A stretch of DNA of 64,000 nucleotides from Nocardiopsis sp. MG754419 (GCF_018207095.1 NZ_QOCZ01000051.1:1-64000), one strand, 5' to 3'. Positions 53,532-63,341 are shown, numbered from the stretch's first letter. The notes: generated from the letters alone by a model not told the origin. Made by a program: numbers and translations.

Positions 53532-54162
53532 CCCAGCCGAGGAAGGCGGTGCTGGGGGGAACGCGATGACGTCGGTCAAGATCGTCGTCGCCGGGGGCTT
53601 CGGTGTCGGGAAGACGACATTCGTGGGCTCCGTCTCCGAGATCGTGCCGCTGACGACCGAGGCGGTCATGACCAGCGCCAGCGTCGGGGTGGACGACCTC
53701 GCCAAGACGCCGGACAAGCAGACCACCACCGTCGCCATGGACTTCGGCCGTGTCTCCCTCGACTCGGACCTGATCCTGTACCTGTTCGGCACCCCCGGAC
53801 AGCACCGGTTCTGGTTCATGTGGGACGACCTGGTCAAGGGCGCGATCGGTGCCGTCGTGCTGGTGGACACCCGTCGTCTGGCCGACTGCTTCCCCGCGAT
53901 CGACTACTTCGAGGAGGCGCGTCTGCCCTTCATCGTCGGGATCAACGGGTTCGACGGTTACTACCCCCACGCCGCGGACGAGGTCCGGGACGCGCTGACG
54001 CTCAGCCCGGAGATCCCCATCGTCCAGGTGGACGCCCGTGACAAGGGTTCCACCAAGTCGACGCTCATCACCCTCGTCGAGCACGCGATCACGGTGGGGG
54101 ACCCCGAGGGCGCGGCCGGGCAACAGCCCACCTCCACCGGGGGTCAGAACTCCTGGCGTTGA
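53512..54162 (+). CDS. Conservon small GTPase-like ATP/GTP-binding protein, CvnD-like
   Basis: Fourth conservon component, 216 residues. Walker A is GGFGVGKTT, switch-II region is FGTPGQHRFWFMWDD and the base-recognition loop is INGFDG. GTG 53512 gives the VDFASS start typical of Streptomyces CvnD; an ATG at 53566 with GGGGGG upstream is an internal alternative. In known conservons the protein cycles nucleotides and associates with the roadblock and DUF742 partners. A terminator follows 38 bp later. Confidence 0.93.
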   Translation: MDFASSSPAEEGGAGGNAMTSVKIVVAGGFGVGKTTFVGSVSEIVPLTTEAVMTSASVGVDDLAKTPDKQTTTVAMDFGRVSLDSDLILYLFGTPGQHRFWFMWDDLVKGAIGAVVLVDTRRLADCFPAIDYFEEARLPFIVGINGFDGYYPHAADEVRDALTLSPEIPIVQVDARDKGSTKSTLITLVEHAITVGDPEGAAGQQPTSTGGQNSWR

Positions 54163-54199
54163 CCAGGACCACTCCCGGGCCGGGGTCCCGCACGAGCAC

Positions 54200-54230
54200 G
54201 GCCCGGTTCCCGTCCGACGGGAACCGGGCC
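54200..54230 (+). terminator. Terminator of the conservon operon
   Basis: GGCCCGGTTCCCG pairs perfectly with CGGGAACCGGGCC (13 bp) around TCCGA, followed by TTCGTG. Confidence 0.8.
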
Positions 54231-54252
54231 TTCGTGCCGGCATCATGGCCGC

Positions 54253-55950
54253 ATGAGCTCTTCCTCCGACGCCGCTGCGATGACCCGACGGTTCCGTGAC
54301 GTCGCCGAGGCGGTGCTCGACGCGCTGTTGGCCGACGCCCCCGAATGGGCGCTGGACCTCGGTGACGTGCGCGGCGCCCACCGCCTGACCGACCACACGG
54401 TCGAAGCCGACGCCCGCCGGGTGGCCGTCCTCACCGACGCCCTCGGTTCCCTGGACGAGATCGACCAGGACCTGCTGCCCACCGGCGACGCCGTCGACCT
54501 GGAGGTCCTGCGTTCGCGGGTCTCCGCCGACCTCTGGCACACCGCCGAACTGCGGCCCCACACCTGGGATCCGCTCACCTACACGCCGGGCGAGGCACTG
54601 CACGTCCTCCTCGAACGCGACTCCCTGCCCCTGCCGGAGCGCCTGGAGGCCCTCGCCGCCCGCTGCGCCGCCCTGCCCGACCACCTGGCCACGGCGAGGG
54701 AACGCCTGTCCCAGGGGCCCGGCATCCCGCGCGTGCACGCCGAGACCGCCCTGGCCCAACTGGCGGGCGCCCGGGCCATGCTCACCGACGACCTGCCGGC
54801 CCTCGCCTCGGCCGCGTCCACCCGACCGCCCAGGTGGGAGAGCGCGCGTGAGGCGGCCCTGGCCGCCGTGGACGAGTACACCTCCTGGCTGCGCGCGGAG
54901 ACCGAGTTCGCCACCGCCGATCCGCGGCTGGGGGAGCGGGTCTTCGCCGCCCGGCTCTGGTACACCCTGGACTCCGAGCTCTCACCCGAGGCACTGCGCG
55001 TGCGCGCCGAGAGCGACCTCATCGCCACGGAGGAGGAGTTGGCCGAGGTCGCCGCGGAGTACGAGGGACGACCGCGTCGCCCCGGGCAGACCGCCGAGGT
55101 GTTGGCCGGACTGGCCCGCGACCACGCCACCGACGCCGACACGATCCGTCCGCTCGCCGAGGAGGCCCTGGCCCACCTGTACCGACGCGTCCGCGAACTC
55201 GACATGGTCACCGTGCACGAGGACCCGGTACGGGTCGTGCCGATGCCCGAGGCGCGTCGGGGGCCGGCCGTGGCCTACTGCGAACCCCCCGGGCCGCTGG
55301 ACCCGCGTGTGGCGGAGCTGCCCACCCTGGTCGCGGTCGCCCCGCCCCCCGCGGACTGGCCGCGCGCCCGCCGCGCGTCGTTCTTCCGCGAGTACAACGG
55401 CATGCTGCTGCGCAACCTCATGGTCCACGAGGCGCTGCCCGGACACGCCCTGCAGTTGGCCCACGCGGCGCGCCACGACGGTTCCACGCGGGTGCGACGG
55501 GTGCTGTGGAGCGGCACGTTCGTCGAGGGCTGGGCGGTGCACGCCGAGTCGCTCCTGGCCGCACACGGGTGGACCGACGGCCTCGACGCCGAGTCCCGCC
55601 GCACCAACCTGGCCCTGCGCCTGGTCCAGCTCAAGATGCGGCTGCGGATGATCCTCAACGCCATCCTGGACGTGCGTGTGCACACCAGGGACATCACCGA
55701 GCCCGAGGCGATCGCCCTCATGGTCGAGCGCGGTCACCAGGAGGAGGGCGAGGCCCACGGCAAGTGGCGTCGGGCCGAGTTGACCAGCGCCCAGCTGTCC
55801 ACCTACTACGTCGGGCACGCCGAGGTCGCCGACCTCTCCCGTGACCTGAAGGCGGCCCGGCCGGACCTGAACGAGCGTCGACGCAACGACGCCATGCTCG
55901 CGCACGGTGCCCCGCCGCCGCGCCACCTGCGCGCCCTCCTCGGTCTGTAG
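54253..55950 (+). CDS. DUF885-family zinc peptidase-like protein
   Basis: A 565-residue cytoplasmic protein of the DUF885 family, related to M32-type metallopeptidases. The zinc motif HEALPGH lies near residue 392, with a downstream Glu in FVEGWAVHAESLL and the C-terminal MVERGHQEEGEAHGKWRRAELTSAQLSTYYVG block typical of the family. No signal peptide is present. Substrate unknown. It is transcribed alone after the conservon terminator. Confidence 0.9.
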   Translation: MSSSSDAAAMTRRFRDVAEAVLDALLADAPEWALDLGDVRGAHRLTDHTVEADARRVAVLTDALGSLDEIDQDLLPTGDAVDLEVLRSRVSADLWHTAELRPHTWDPLTYTPGEALHVLLERDSLPLPERLEALAARCAALPDHLATARERLSQGPGIPRVHAETALAQLAGARAMLTDDLPALASAASTRPPRWESAREAALAAVDEYTSWLRAETEFATADPRLGERVFAARLWYTLDSELSPEALRVRAESDLIATEEELAEVAAEYEGRPRRPGQTAEVLAGLARDHATDADTIRPLAEEALAHLYRRVRELDMVTVHEDPVRVVPMPEARRGPAVAYCEPPGPLDPRVAELPTLVAVAPPPADWPRARRASFFREYNGMLLRNLMVHEALPGHALQLAHAARHDGSTRVRRVLWSGTFVEGWAVHAESLLAAHGWTDGLDAESRRTNLALRLVQLKMRLRMILNAILDVRVHTRDITEPEAIALMVERGHQEEGEAHGKWRRAELTSAQLSTYYVGHAEVADLSRDLKAARPDLNERRRNDAMLAHGAPPPRHLRALLGL

Positions 55951-56405
55951 GTCGAGGTCTCCGGGGCCCGCCGAGCACGGGCCCGCGCGCGGACGCCCGA
56001 CGGCGCGGCGGGAACCCCGGGGAGCCTCGGTGGGAGGGAGCGTTGGTCACCCTCCCGCCTCCGGCCCCTCCACGGGCCCGACAAGCACGGTCCGCCGACG
56101 TGCGAAGCGAGGAGCACCCCCGGTGGTCCGTCGCGACGGACGTGGACGGGAACGGCGGGCTCGCCGGTCCGCGTGATCCGACCGGTTGCTCGTGGGCCGT
56201 GAGACGGGCGGTGACCGGCCGACACGACCCTCGGCGTCCGTTCCGCCGCGCCCCTGTACGGCACGTGTCCGGTCCGCCCGTCGGGGTCGTCCCTCGGACC
56301 GCCCCGGGCCTCGGAACACCCGGCGTACCCCGGCGCGGCCGCTCCCGTGCGCTTCTATGCTGGGACGCGGAGTACGAAAACGGTCAGCGAGGGAACGGAC
56401 GAGCC
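55951..56405. other. Intergenic region upstream of the PIM cluster
   Basis: No gene supported. GGGCCCG-CCGAGCA-CGGGCCC at 55964-55984 is a probable terminator for the DUF885 gene. The 3' part must contain the promoter of the HIT-pgsA-patA-pimA group. Confidence 0.5.
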
Positions 56406-56981
56406 ATGCGCGGCGCCGACGACGCACCCGACGACGGTGCGGGCACCCCACCCGGTGCGGGAACCGGCACCCCCGACGGTTGGGAACGGCTCTGGACACC
56501 GCACCGCATGGCCTACATCAAGGGTGAGGGCAAACCCACCGGCCCCCGTGCCGAGGACGGCTGTCCGTTCTGCCGGGCACCCGGACTGACCGACCCCGAG
56601 GGGCTCGTCGTGGCCCGCGGCAAGACCGCCTACGCGGTGCTCAACCTCTACCCCTACAACAGCGGTCATCTGCTGGTGTGCCCCTACCGGCACGTGTCCG
56701 ACTACACCGGACTGGACACGGACGAGACCGCGGAGATCGCCGCGCTCACCCAGGCGGGGATCCACGCGCTGACCGGCGCCTACAGTCCGCAGGGATTCAA
56801 CGTCGGCATGAACCTCGGTACCGTTGCCGGTGCCGGGATCGCCGCCCACCTCCACCAGCACATCGTGCCCCGCTGGGGCGGCGACACCAACTTCATGTCC
56901 GTGATCGGCCAGACCAAGATCCTGCCCGAGATGCTGGAGCAGACCCGCGTCGCGCTGGCCGAACACTGGCCCCGGGGGTGA
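56406..56981 (+). CDS. HIT-domain nucleotide hydrolase/phosphorylase
   Basis: Histidine-triad protein of 191 residues. The triad HLHQH is at H148, H150 and H152. A CPFC pair (C53, C56) near the start of the domain resembles the Rv2613c-type AP4A phosphorylase of mycobacteria. It leads the PIM cluster, the same position as Rv2613c beside pgsA1. ATG 56406 was chosen because upstream in-frame sequence is featureless. Confidence 0.88.
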   Translation: MRGADDAPDDGAGTPPGAGTGTPDGWERLWTPHRMAYIKGEGKPTGPRAEDGCPFCRAPGLTDPEGLVVARGKTAYAVLNLYPYNSGHLLVCPYRHVSDYTGLDTDETAEIAALTQAGIHALTGAYSPQGFNVGMNLGTVAGAGIAAHLHQHIVPRWGGDTNFMSVIGQTKILPEMLEQTRVALAEHWPRG

Positions 56982-57094
56982 CCCCGCCCGGTCCCGGGAC
57001 CATGACCTGAGACGGTGACCCCGGTGACGCGCCACCCCCAGCGGGTGCGGCTCCCACCCCCAAGCCCGTTCCCGTCCTACGATCGCAAGAAGAC

Positions 57095-57751
57095 ATGCTG
57101 AGAATCCTTCGTCCCATGATCTCCCGGGTCACCGCTCCGCTCGGTCGGAGCCTGGCCCGGATCGGCCTGACGCCCAACGTCGTCACCATCGTCGGTGCCC
57201 TCGGCGTCATCGTCAGCGCCCTGTACTTCTACCCCCGCGGCCAGCTCTACGCGGGTTCGGTGGTCATCACCGTCTTCGCCCTCTTCGACATGCTCGACGG
57301 GGCGGTGGCGCGTGCCAACGACAGCGCCAGCGCCTTCGGGGCCTTCCTCGACTCCAGCCTGGACCGGGCGGCCGACGCCGCCATCCTGGCCGGGCTCATG
57401 TGGTGGTTCGTCGGTGAGGGCGATGATCCGATGCTCGCCGGTCTCACCCTGTTCTGCCTGATCAGCGGGTTCATGGTGTCCTACATCAAGGCCCGCGCGG
57501 AGGGGCTGGGCGTCAATTGCGACGTCGGTGTCGCCGAACGCACCGAGCGGCTCGTCATCGTTCTGGTCGCCGTCGGCCTGAGCGAACTCGGCGTGCCGTA
57601 CATCCTCGCCGGGGGCCTCTGGTTGCTGGCCGGGATGAGTCTCATCACCATCCTCCAGCGGCTGATCGAGACCCGCGCCCGACTCAACGACCCCGGCTAT
57701 GCCGAGGAACAGGGTGAGGGCTCGGGCAACAGGGCGGACAACGGCGCCTGA
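57095..57751 (+). CDS. pgsA1: Phosphatidylinositol phosphate synthase (CDP-alcohol phosphotransferase)
   Basis: Membrane enzyme that joins CDP-diacylglycerol to inositol 1-phosphate, the first step to PI and PIMs. In the 218-residue protein the CDP-alcohol motif is complete: D65, D68, G69, A72, R73, G82, D86 and D90. There are about six membrane helices. Its place between the HIT gene and the PIM acyltransferase matches Rv2612c and supports inositol rather than glycerol as acceptor. Confidence 0.9.
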   Translation: MLRILRPMISRVTAPLGRSLARIGLTPNVVTIVGALGVIVSALYFYPRGQLYAGSVVITVFALFDMLDGAVARANDSASAFGAFLDSSLDRAADAAILAGLMWWFVGEGDDPMLAGLTLFCLISGFMVSYIKARAEGLGVNCDVGVAERTERLVIVLVAVGLSELGVPYILAGGLWLLAGMSLITILQRLIETRARLNDPGYAEEQGEGSGNRADNGA

Positions 57752-57802
57752 GCACCGCACGGTCCCGGGACGACGAGGAAGAACACGACGAGGAAGCACG
57801 AC

Positions 57803-58765
57803 GTGGACGAACGCACGGCCGACCTGGCCTACGCGGCCGGGTGGACGATGGTCCGCCGTTCTCCGGAGAACGCGGGCCGCGCGGTGTTCCGCCGGATCGC
57901 CGACCGGTCCTGGCGCACCCATGACGCGGGCACCCGTGGGCTGGAACGCAACCTGCGCAGGCTGGTCGGCCCCCACGCCACGTACGCGCAGCTCAGGGCG
58001 TTGTCCAAGGCGGGGATGCGTTCCTACATGCGGTACTACTACGAACTCTTCCGTCTGCCCGCGATGGGCCGCGAACACCTCCTGTCCCACACCCGACAGA
58101 GCGGGGTGGAGGTCCTGGAGGAGCACGTTCGTTCCGGCCGGGGCGTCATCGCCGCCCTGCCGCACATGGGCAACTGGGACCACGCCGGGGCGTGGATGGC
58201 GGCTCGCGGCACCCCGTTGACCACCGTCGCGCAGCGGCTGCGACCGGAGAGCCTCTACCGCCGTTTCACCTCCTATCGCGAGTCCCTGGGCATGGAGGTG
58301 CTGCCGTTGAACGGCGGATCGGACACGGTGGGGGCGCTCGCCCGGCGGCTGCGCGAGGGCGGCCTGGTGTGCCTGCTCGCCGACCGCGACATCAACGGCA
58401 CCGGCCTGGAGGTCGACTTCTTCGGGGAGAAGGCGCGCATGCCCTCGGGGCCGGCGGCGCTGGCGCTGAACACCGGCGCCGCCCTGATGCCGGTCTCGCT
58501 CTGGTACGACGGCCCGTACTGGAACATCCGGGTCCACGACGAGATCCCGGTCGCCACCGGCCCCTCCCGTGCCGGACGCGTCCAGGACACCACCCAGGCC
58601 CTGGCCCGGGTGTTCGAGGGCGCCATCGCCGCGCACCCCGAGGACTGGCACATGCTCCAGGCGGTCTTCAGCGCCGACCACGAGGAGGACCGGGCCGACC
58701 GCCACGAGCGGGAGGTCGCCCCGACGGAGGTCGCGTCCGCCCGGACACGGAGAGGACGGGGCTGA
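57803..58765 (+). CDS. Phosphatidylinositol mannoside acyltransferase
   Basis: LpxL/HtrB-type acyltransferase that acylates mannose of PIM1/PIM2, equivalent to Rv2611c (PatA). The 320-residue protein has the catalytic H-x4-D as H121 and D126 in LPHMGNWDHAG, and LLADRDINGTGLEVDFFGEKARMPSGPAALA. GTG 57803 starts it, 51 bp after pgsA1. pimA follows on the same strand. Confidence 0.9.
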   Translation: MDERTADLAYAAGWTMVRRSPENAGRAVFRRIADRSWRTHDAGTRGLERNLRRLVGPHATYAQLRALSKAGMRSYMRYYYELFRLPAMGREHLLSHTRQSGVEVLEEHVRSGRGVIAALPHMGNWDHAGAWMAARGTPLTTVAQRLRPESLYRRFTSYRESLGMEVLPLNGGSDTVGALARRLREGGLVCLLADRDINGTGLEVDFFGEKARMPSGPAALALNTGAALMPVSLWYDGPYWNIRVHDEIPVATGPSRAGRVQDTTQALARVFEGAIAAHPEDWHMLQAVFSADHEEDRADRHEREVAPTEVASARTRRGRG

Positions 58766-58823
58766 TCCCCTTGGGGTCTGGTGGTCCCGGAGAACGCCGG
58801 GGCGGGGAGCCCGTCCGGAAGGT

Positions 58824-58901
58824 GTCCGTTGAGGGTGGTGGCGGGCGACGTGGGGTGTGGTCCGCGCCGGAGGCGTCCGTTGAGGGTGGTGGCGGGCGAC
58901 G
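58824..58901 (+). repeat. Two 27-bp direct repeats at the start of pimA
   Basis: The identical 27-bp units at 58824-58850 and 58875-58901 begin GTCCGTTGAGGG and end GGCGGGCGACG, offset by 51 bp (17 codons). In the pimA frame each reads SVEGGGGRR. The duplication supplies alternative starts and ribosome-binding-like GAGGGTGG segments just ahead of the conserved coding start. Confidence 0.9.
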
Positions 58902-58902
58902 G

Positions 58903-60081
58903 GTGGGCATTGTGTGCCCCTACTCCTGGGACGTGCCCGGCGGTGTCCAGCAGCACGTGGGGGATCTCGCCGAGACGCTCATGGCGATGGGCCACCACGT
59001 GTCCGTCCTCGCCCCGGTGGGCGACCCCGACCACCCCACGCCGCCCCACCTGGTCTCGGCGGGGCGGCCCGTCCCCGTGCCCTACAACGGGTCGGTGGCG
59101 CGCGTCCGTTTCGGCCCGCGCACCTCGGCCCGGGTCCGCCGCTGGATCGCCGAGGGCGGGTTCGACCTGCTCCACGTCCACGAACCCGCCGCCCCCAGCG
59201 TCTCCCTGCTGGCCTGCTGGGCGGCGGACGGACCCATCGTCGCCACCTTCCACACCTCCAACCCGCGCTCGCGGGCGATGTCGGCCACCTCCACCGCGCT
59301 GCGTTCGGCCCTGGAGAAGATCAACGCCCGCGTGGCCGTCTCCGAGGCCGCCCGGCGCACCCTGGTCGAACACGTGGGCGGCGACGCCGTTCTCATCCCC
59401 AACGGGGTGTCGGTCCGCCGTTTCGCGCACGCCGACCCACTGCCGGGCTGGCCCGGTGAGGGCGGCTCCCTCGGTTTCCTCGGCCGTCTGGACGAACCGC
59501 GCAAGGGTCTGGCGGTGCTGCTGGCGGCCTTCGTGCGGCTCGCGCGGCACCGCCCGGGGCTGCGGTTGCTCGTCGCCGGTCCCGGCGACCCGGACCTGTC
59601 CGGTGTCCCCGACGACCTGCGCGACCGTGTGGTCCTGGTCGGTCGACTCGACGACGTCGACAAGGTCCGGGCCTACCACTCCACGGACGTCTTCTGCGCC
59701 CCCAACCTGGGCGGGGAGAGCTTCGGGATCGTGCTGACCGAGGCCATGGCCGCCGGCGCCGCCATCGTCGCCAGTGACATCCCCGCCTTCGACGCGGTGT
59801 TGGACGGCGGTGCGGCAGGGGAGCTGTTCGGTGTCGGCGACCCCGACCACCTGGCCGCGCGGGCCGCCGTCCTGCTCGACGACCCCGATCGACGCACGGC
59901 GCTGTCCGAGGCGGCCCGTACCGCGGTGCGCGCCTACGACTGGGGGACCGTCGCCGCCGACATCGCCCACGTGTACGAGACCGTCCTGACCGGGGACGGC
60001 CACGGGCCGGTGCGTCCGAGCCGCATCCGTCCGGAGAGCGGCACGCCCATCGGCCCCTTCCCTCGGGGTGAGCGACCCTGA
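58903..60081 (+). CDS. pimA: Phosphatidylinositol alpha-mannosyltransferase
   Basis: GT4 enzyme adding the first mannose to phosphatidylinositol, equivalent to Rv2610c. The conserved start is VGIVCPYSWDVPGGVQQHV, with the acceptor-binding glycines; later come HVHEPAAPS, PNGVSVRRF, LGRLDEPRKGL and the GT4 donor motif GGESFGIVLTEAMAAG. GTG 58903 is chosen because the family begins one or two residues before this strand. GTG codons at 58822 and 58855 are in frame and would add the repeat-encoded SVEGGGGRR segments. About 392 residues. The stop lies directly before the next small gene. Confidence 0.9.
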   Translation: MGIVCPYSWDVPGGVQQHVGDLAETLMAMGHHVSVLAPVGDPDHPTPPHLVSAGRPVPVPYNGSVARVRFGPRTSARVRRWIAEGGFDLLHVHEPAAPSVSLLACWAADGPIVATFHTSNPRSRAMSATSTALRSALEKINARVAVSEAARRTLVEHVGGDAVLIPNGVSVRRFAHADPLPGWPGEGGSLGFLGRLDEPRKGLAVLLAAFVRLARHRPGLRLLVAGPGDPDLSGVPDDLRDRVVLVGRLDDVDKVRAYHSTDVFCAPNLGGESFGIVLTEAMAAGAAIVASDIPAFDAVLDGGAAGELFGVGDPDHLAARAAVLLDDPDRRTALSEAARTAVRAYDWGTVAADIAHVYETVLTGDGHGPVRPSRIRPESGTPIGPFPRGERP

Positions 60082-60107
60082 CCGGCGACGTCTCCTTCGC
60101 GACCACG

Positions 60108-60629
60108 GTGGCCGTGATCCTGCTGATCCTGGTCCTCACGGGCTTCTACCTGTCCTGGCGCGCCACGCGTCTGGACCGGCTCCACCACCGGGTGGAGACC
60201 GCGCGCGCCGCGTTGGACGCCGCCCTGCTCCGCAGGGCCGCCGCCGTCCTCGACCTCGTCGCCTCCGACCGTCTCGACCCGGCGTCCGCGACCGTCCTCA
60301 CCGCGGCCGCGAACCGGGCCCGCCGCGCCGACGACGACCACCGCGAGCTCGCCGAGAGCGCGCTGTCGGTGGCTCTGCGCACCACGCTGGCCGGACACGG
60401 CGGTCCCACGGCCGACCCGTGGCGGGCGGAGGTGCTGCTCGCGGCGCGCGGGGTCCACCTCGCCCGGGTCTTCCACAACGACGCCGTGTCCGACACCCGG
60501 CGTGCCCGCCGATCCCGACTCGTGCGCGTCCTGCGCCTGGCGGGCACGGCCGCCCTGCCCGACTACTTCGAGATGGACGACCAGGTGACGGTGACGGCCC
60601 GGACCCGGCCCCGAGCGGACCCCGACTGA
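60108..60629 (+). CDS. Single-pass membrane protein of the PIM cluster, unknown function
   Basis: The 173-residue protein has one N-terminal helix ([15 protein letters not shown]) and a soluble Ala/Arg/Leu-rich helical part ([29 protein letters not shown]...). Its position after pimA is that of Rv2609c, whose membrane part is similar in outline, but no NUDIX box is visible here. The frame is open back to 60072, and a CTG at 60078 overlapping the pimA stop could be the true start; GTG 60108 is the first standard one. Confidence 0.7.
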   Translation: MAVILLILVLTGFYLSWRATRLDRLHHRVETARAALDAALLRRAAAVLDLVASDRLDPASATVLTAAANRARRADDDHRELAESALSVALRTTLAGHGGPTADPWRAEVLLAARGVHLARVFHNDAVSDTRRARRSRLVRVLRLAGTAALPDYFEMDDQVTVTARTRPRADPD

Positions 60630-60855
60630 CCGTCGGGTTCCGCGATGGAGCGGTCGACCTGGGATAAACGCCGATCTGGCCAAAGCCCCCGAACCGGGAG
60701 GAACTAGAATAGGAGGCTGGTCGACCCGGGGCACGCGGCGCCGACGGTGTCCGTGCACCCGCGCGCGAGGCCGTCGAGTCACGCCCGGGATGCGCCGAGG
60801 CCGTCCGGCCGGGGTCGATCCCCCAACCAGAAGACGACAACGGGAGCCCATCACC

Positions 60856-61767
60856 GTGGCCAACAACGCATCGCACAGCTCCGACAACGCCGTCGGTACC
60901 CAGCGCGTCAAGCGCGGCATGGCCGAGCAGCTCAAGAACGGCGTCATCATGGACGTCGTCACGCCCGAGCAGGCCAAGATCGCCGAGGACGCCGGTGCCG
61001 TCGCGGTCATGGCGCTGGAACGCGTGCCCGCCGACATCCGCAAGGACGGCGGCGTGGCCCGTATGTCCGACCCCGACATGATCGACGGCATCGTCGAGGC
61101 GGTCTCCATCCCCGTCATGGCCAAGGTCCGCATCGGTCACTTCGTCGAGGCGCAGGTCCTGGAGTCCCTCGGCGTCGACTTCATCGACGAGTCCGAGGTC
61201 CTGACCCCCGCCGACGAGGCGTACCACATCGACAAGTGGGCGTTCACCGTTCCGTTCGTCTGCGGTGCCACCAACCTCGGCGAGGCCCTGCGTCGCATCG
61301 CCGAGGGCGCCGCCATGATCCGGTCCAAGGGCGAGGCCGGCACCGGCAACGTGGTCGAGGCGACCCGCCACATGCGCTCCATCAACGGTGAGATCAAGCG
61401 CCTGGGCACCTTGGACGAGCCCGAGCTGTTCGGTGCCGCCAAGGAGCTGCGCGCCCCCTACGAGATCGTCAAGGAGGTCGCGCGCCTCGGCAAGCTCCCG
61501 GTGCCGCTGTTCTCCGCCGGAGGCGTGGCCACCCCCGCCGACGCCGCGCTCATGCGTCAGCTCGGCGCGGAGAGCGTCTTCGTCGGCTCGGGCATCTTCA
61601 AGTCCGGTGACCCCGCCAAGCGCGCCGACGCCATCGTGCAGGCCACGCTGCACTACGAGGACCCGGCCGTGATCGCCCGTGTCTCCCGTGGTCTGGGCGA
61701 GGCCATGGTCGGCATCAACCTGGAAGATCTGTCCGACTCCCAGCGTTACGCCGAACGAGGCTGGTAA
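60856..61767 (+). CDS. pdxS: Pyridoxal 5'-phosphate synthase lyase subunit PdxS
   Basis: Synthase subunit making PLP from ribose 5-phosphate, glyceraldehyde 3-phosphate and ammonia. The 303-residue TIM barrel has both substrate lysines: K90 in [10 protein letters not shown] and K158 in [13 protein letters not shown] 60856 has CGGGAG upstream. A TAGAAT -10-like element at 60705 suggests its own promoter. The glutaminase subunit pdxT follows. Confidence 0.96.
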   Translation: MANNASHSSDNAVGTQRVKRGMAEQLKNGVIMDVVTPEQAKIAEDAGAVAVMALERVPADIRKDGGVARMSDPDMIDGIVEAVSIPVMAKVRIGHFVEAQVLESLGVDFIDESEVLTPADEAYHIDKWAFTVPFVCGATNLGEALRRIAEGAAMIRSKGEAGTGNVVEATRHMRSINGEIKRLGTLDEPELFGAAKELRAPYEIVKEVARLGKLPVPLFSAGGVATPADAALMRQLGAESVFVGSGIFKSGDPAKRADAIVQATLHYEDPAVIARVSRGLGEAMVGINLEDLSDSQRYAERGW

Positions 61768-61973
61768 CGGCCCGGCTCCGGGTGTCCGCCCTCGTCCTCG
61801 CCGGTTCCCGGCGGTGACCGACGGCCCGTGGGCCGTTCCGGTCCCCGGCACCGGCGGGTGCGGAACCTCCGTGGCGCCCCACAGAGCATCGTTCGGGCGG
61901 CGGGGCACCGCTCCCGTCGCCCGCGCACATCACCGTCCCGCACCCCCGCCCCCTCAGCCGAGTGAGGCCGTAG

Positions 61974-62582
61974 TTGACCGTCGCACCCACCATCGGTGTC
62001 CTCGCCCTCCAGGGTGACGTCGCCGAACACCTCGCCGTCCTGGAGTCCCTGGGCGCGCCCGCGGTGAAGGTCCTCTCCCCGGAGCACCTGGACGCCGTGG
62101 ACGGCCTCGTCCTGCCGGGCGGCGAGTCCACCACCATGTCCAAGCTGGCGCTGCGGTACGGCCTCATGGAGCCCTTGCGCAAGCGTGTGGCGGCGGGCAT
62201 GCCGGCCTACGGGACCTGCGCGGGCATGATCATGCTGGCCGACGAGATCCTCGGTGGCACCGCGGACCAGCAGACCGTCGGCGGCATCGACATGACCGTG
62301 CGCCGCAACGCGTTCGGACGACAGTCCGAGTCCTTCGAGGCGCGGGTGCCCGTCGACGGGATCGGCGAGGACCCCTTCGACGCCGTGTTCATCCGTGCGC
62401 CCTGGGTGGAGCGGGTCGGCCCCGAGGTCGCCGTTCTCGGGAGCGTCGCCGGTGCGGACGAGGCCGGTAGGATCGTCGCCGTACGACAGGGCGGCCTGAT
62501 GGCCACGTCCTTCCATCCCGAACTCACCGGCGACGCGCGCATCCACCGCCTCTTCGTCGACATCGTGAAAGGACACGCATGA
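61974..62582 (+). CDS. pdxT: Pyridoxal 5'-phosphate synthase glutaminase subunit PdxT
   Basis: Glutamine amidotransferase that feeds ammonia to PdxS. The 202-residue protein has the triad: nucleophile C82 in YGTCAGM, and H181 and E183 in SFHPEL. The oxyanion segment is LPGGESTTM. The start is TTG at 61974, with GAGG at 7 nt spacing. The stop overlaps the yebC ATG by 4 nt, giving tight coupling. Confidence 0.95.
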   Translation: MTVAPTIGVLALQGDVAEHLAVLESLGAPAVKVLSPEHLDAVDGLVLPGGESTTMSKLALRYGLMEPLRKRVAAGMPAYGTCAGMIMLADEILGGTADQQTVGGIDMTVRRNAFGRQSESFEARVPVDGIGEDPFDAVFIRAPWVERVGPEVAVLGSVAGADEAGRIVAVRQGGLMATSFHPELTGDARIHRLFVDIVKGHA

Positions 62583-63325
62583 GCGGCCACTCAAAGTGGG
62601 CCACCACCAAGCACAAGAAAGCCGTCATCGATGCCAAGCGCGGCAAGCTCTTCGCCAAGCTGATCAAGAACATCGAGGTGGCAGCGCGGACCGGCGGTGG
62701 TGACCCGGAAGGCAACCCGACGCTCTTCGACGCCATCCAGAAGGCGAAGAAGAACTCGGTGCCCGCCGACAACATCGAGCGTGCCCGCAAGCGCGGCTCC
62801 GGTGAGGAGGCCGGTGGCGCCGAGTGGCAGACCATCATGTACGAGGGCTACGCCCCCGGTGGTGTGGCTCTGCTGGTGGAATGTCTCACCGACAACCGCA
62901 ACCGCGCCGCCTCCGAGGTGCGCGTCGCGGTCACCCGTAACGGCGGCAACATGGCCGACGCCGGTTCGGTCTCGTACCTGTTCAACCGCAAGGGCGTCGT
63001 CCTCGTGTCCAAGGAGGGCACCAGTGAGGACGACGTGACCCTGGCGGTCCTGGAGGCCGGCGCCGAGGAGATCGAGGACCTCGGCGAGTCCTTCGAGATC
63101 GTGTGCGAGGCCACCGACCTGGTCGCGGTCCGTACCTCCCTGCAGGAGGCCGGGATCGACTACGACTCGGCCGACTCCAGCTTCCTGCCGAGCATGGAGG
63201 TCCCGGTGGACGCCGAGACCGCCAAGAAGATCATGCGCGTGGTGGACGCCCTGGAGGACTCCGACGACGTCCAGAACGTCTTCACCAACGCCGACATCCC
63301 CGACGAGGTCATGGCCGAGCTCTAG
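62579..63325 (+). CDS. yebC: YebC/PmpR-family regulatory protein
   Basis: A 248-residue protein with the family start [25 protein letters not shown] and the acidic C-terminal domains. YebC proteins have been described as DNA-binding regulators and, more recently, as factors helping ribosomes through proline-rich stretches. The pdxT-yebC coupling matches Rv2604c-Rv2603c. A strong bidirectional terminator follows. Confidence 0.95.
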   Translation: MSGHSKWATTKHKKAVIDAKRGKLFAKLIKNIEVAARTGGGDPEGNPTLFDAIQKAKKNSVPADNIERARKRGSGEEAGGAEWQTIMYEGYAPGGVALLVECLTDNRNRAASEVRVAVTRNGGNMADAGSVSYLFNRKGVVLVSKEGTSEDDVTLAVLEAGAEEIEDLGESFEIVCEATDLVAVRTSLQEAGIDYDSADSSFLPSMEVPVDAETAKKIMRVVDALEDSDDVQNVFTNADIPDEVMAEL

Positions 63326-63341
63326 GCTCCGCCTTCCGACC

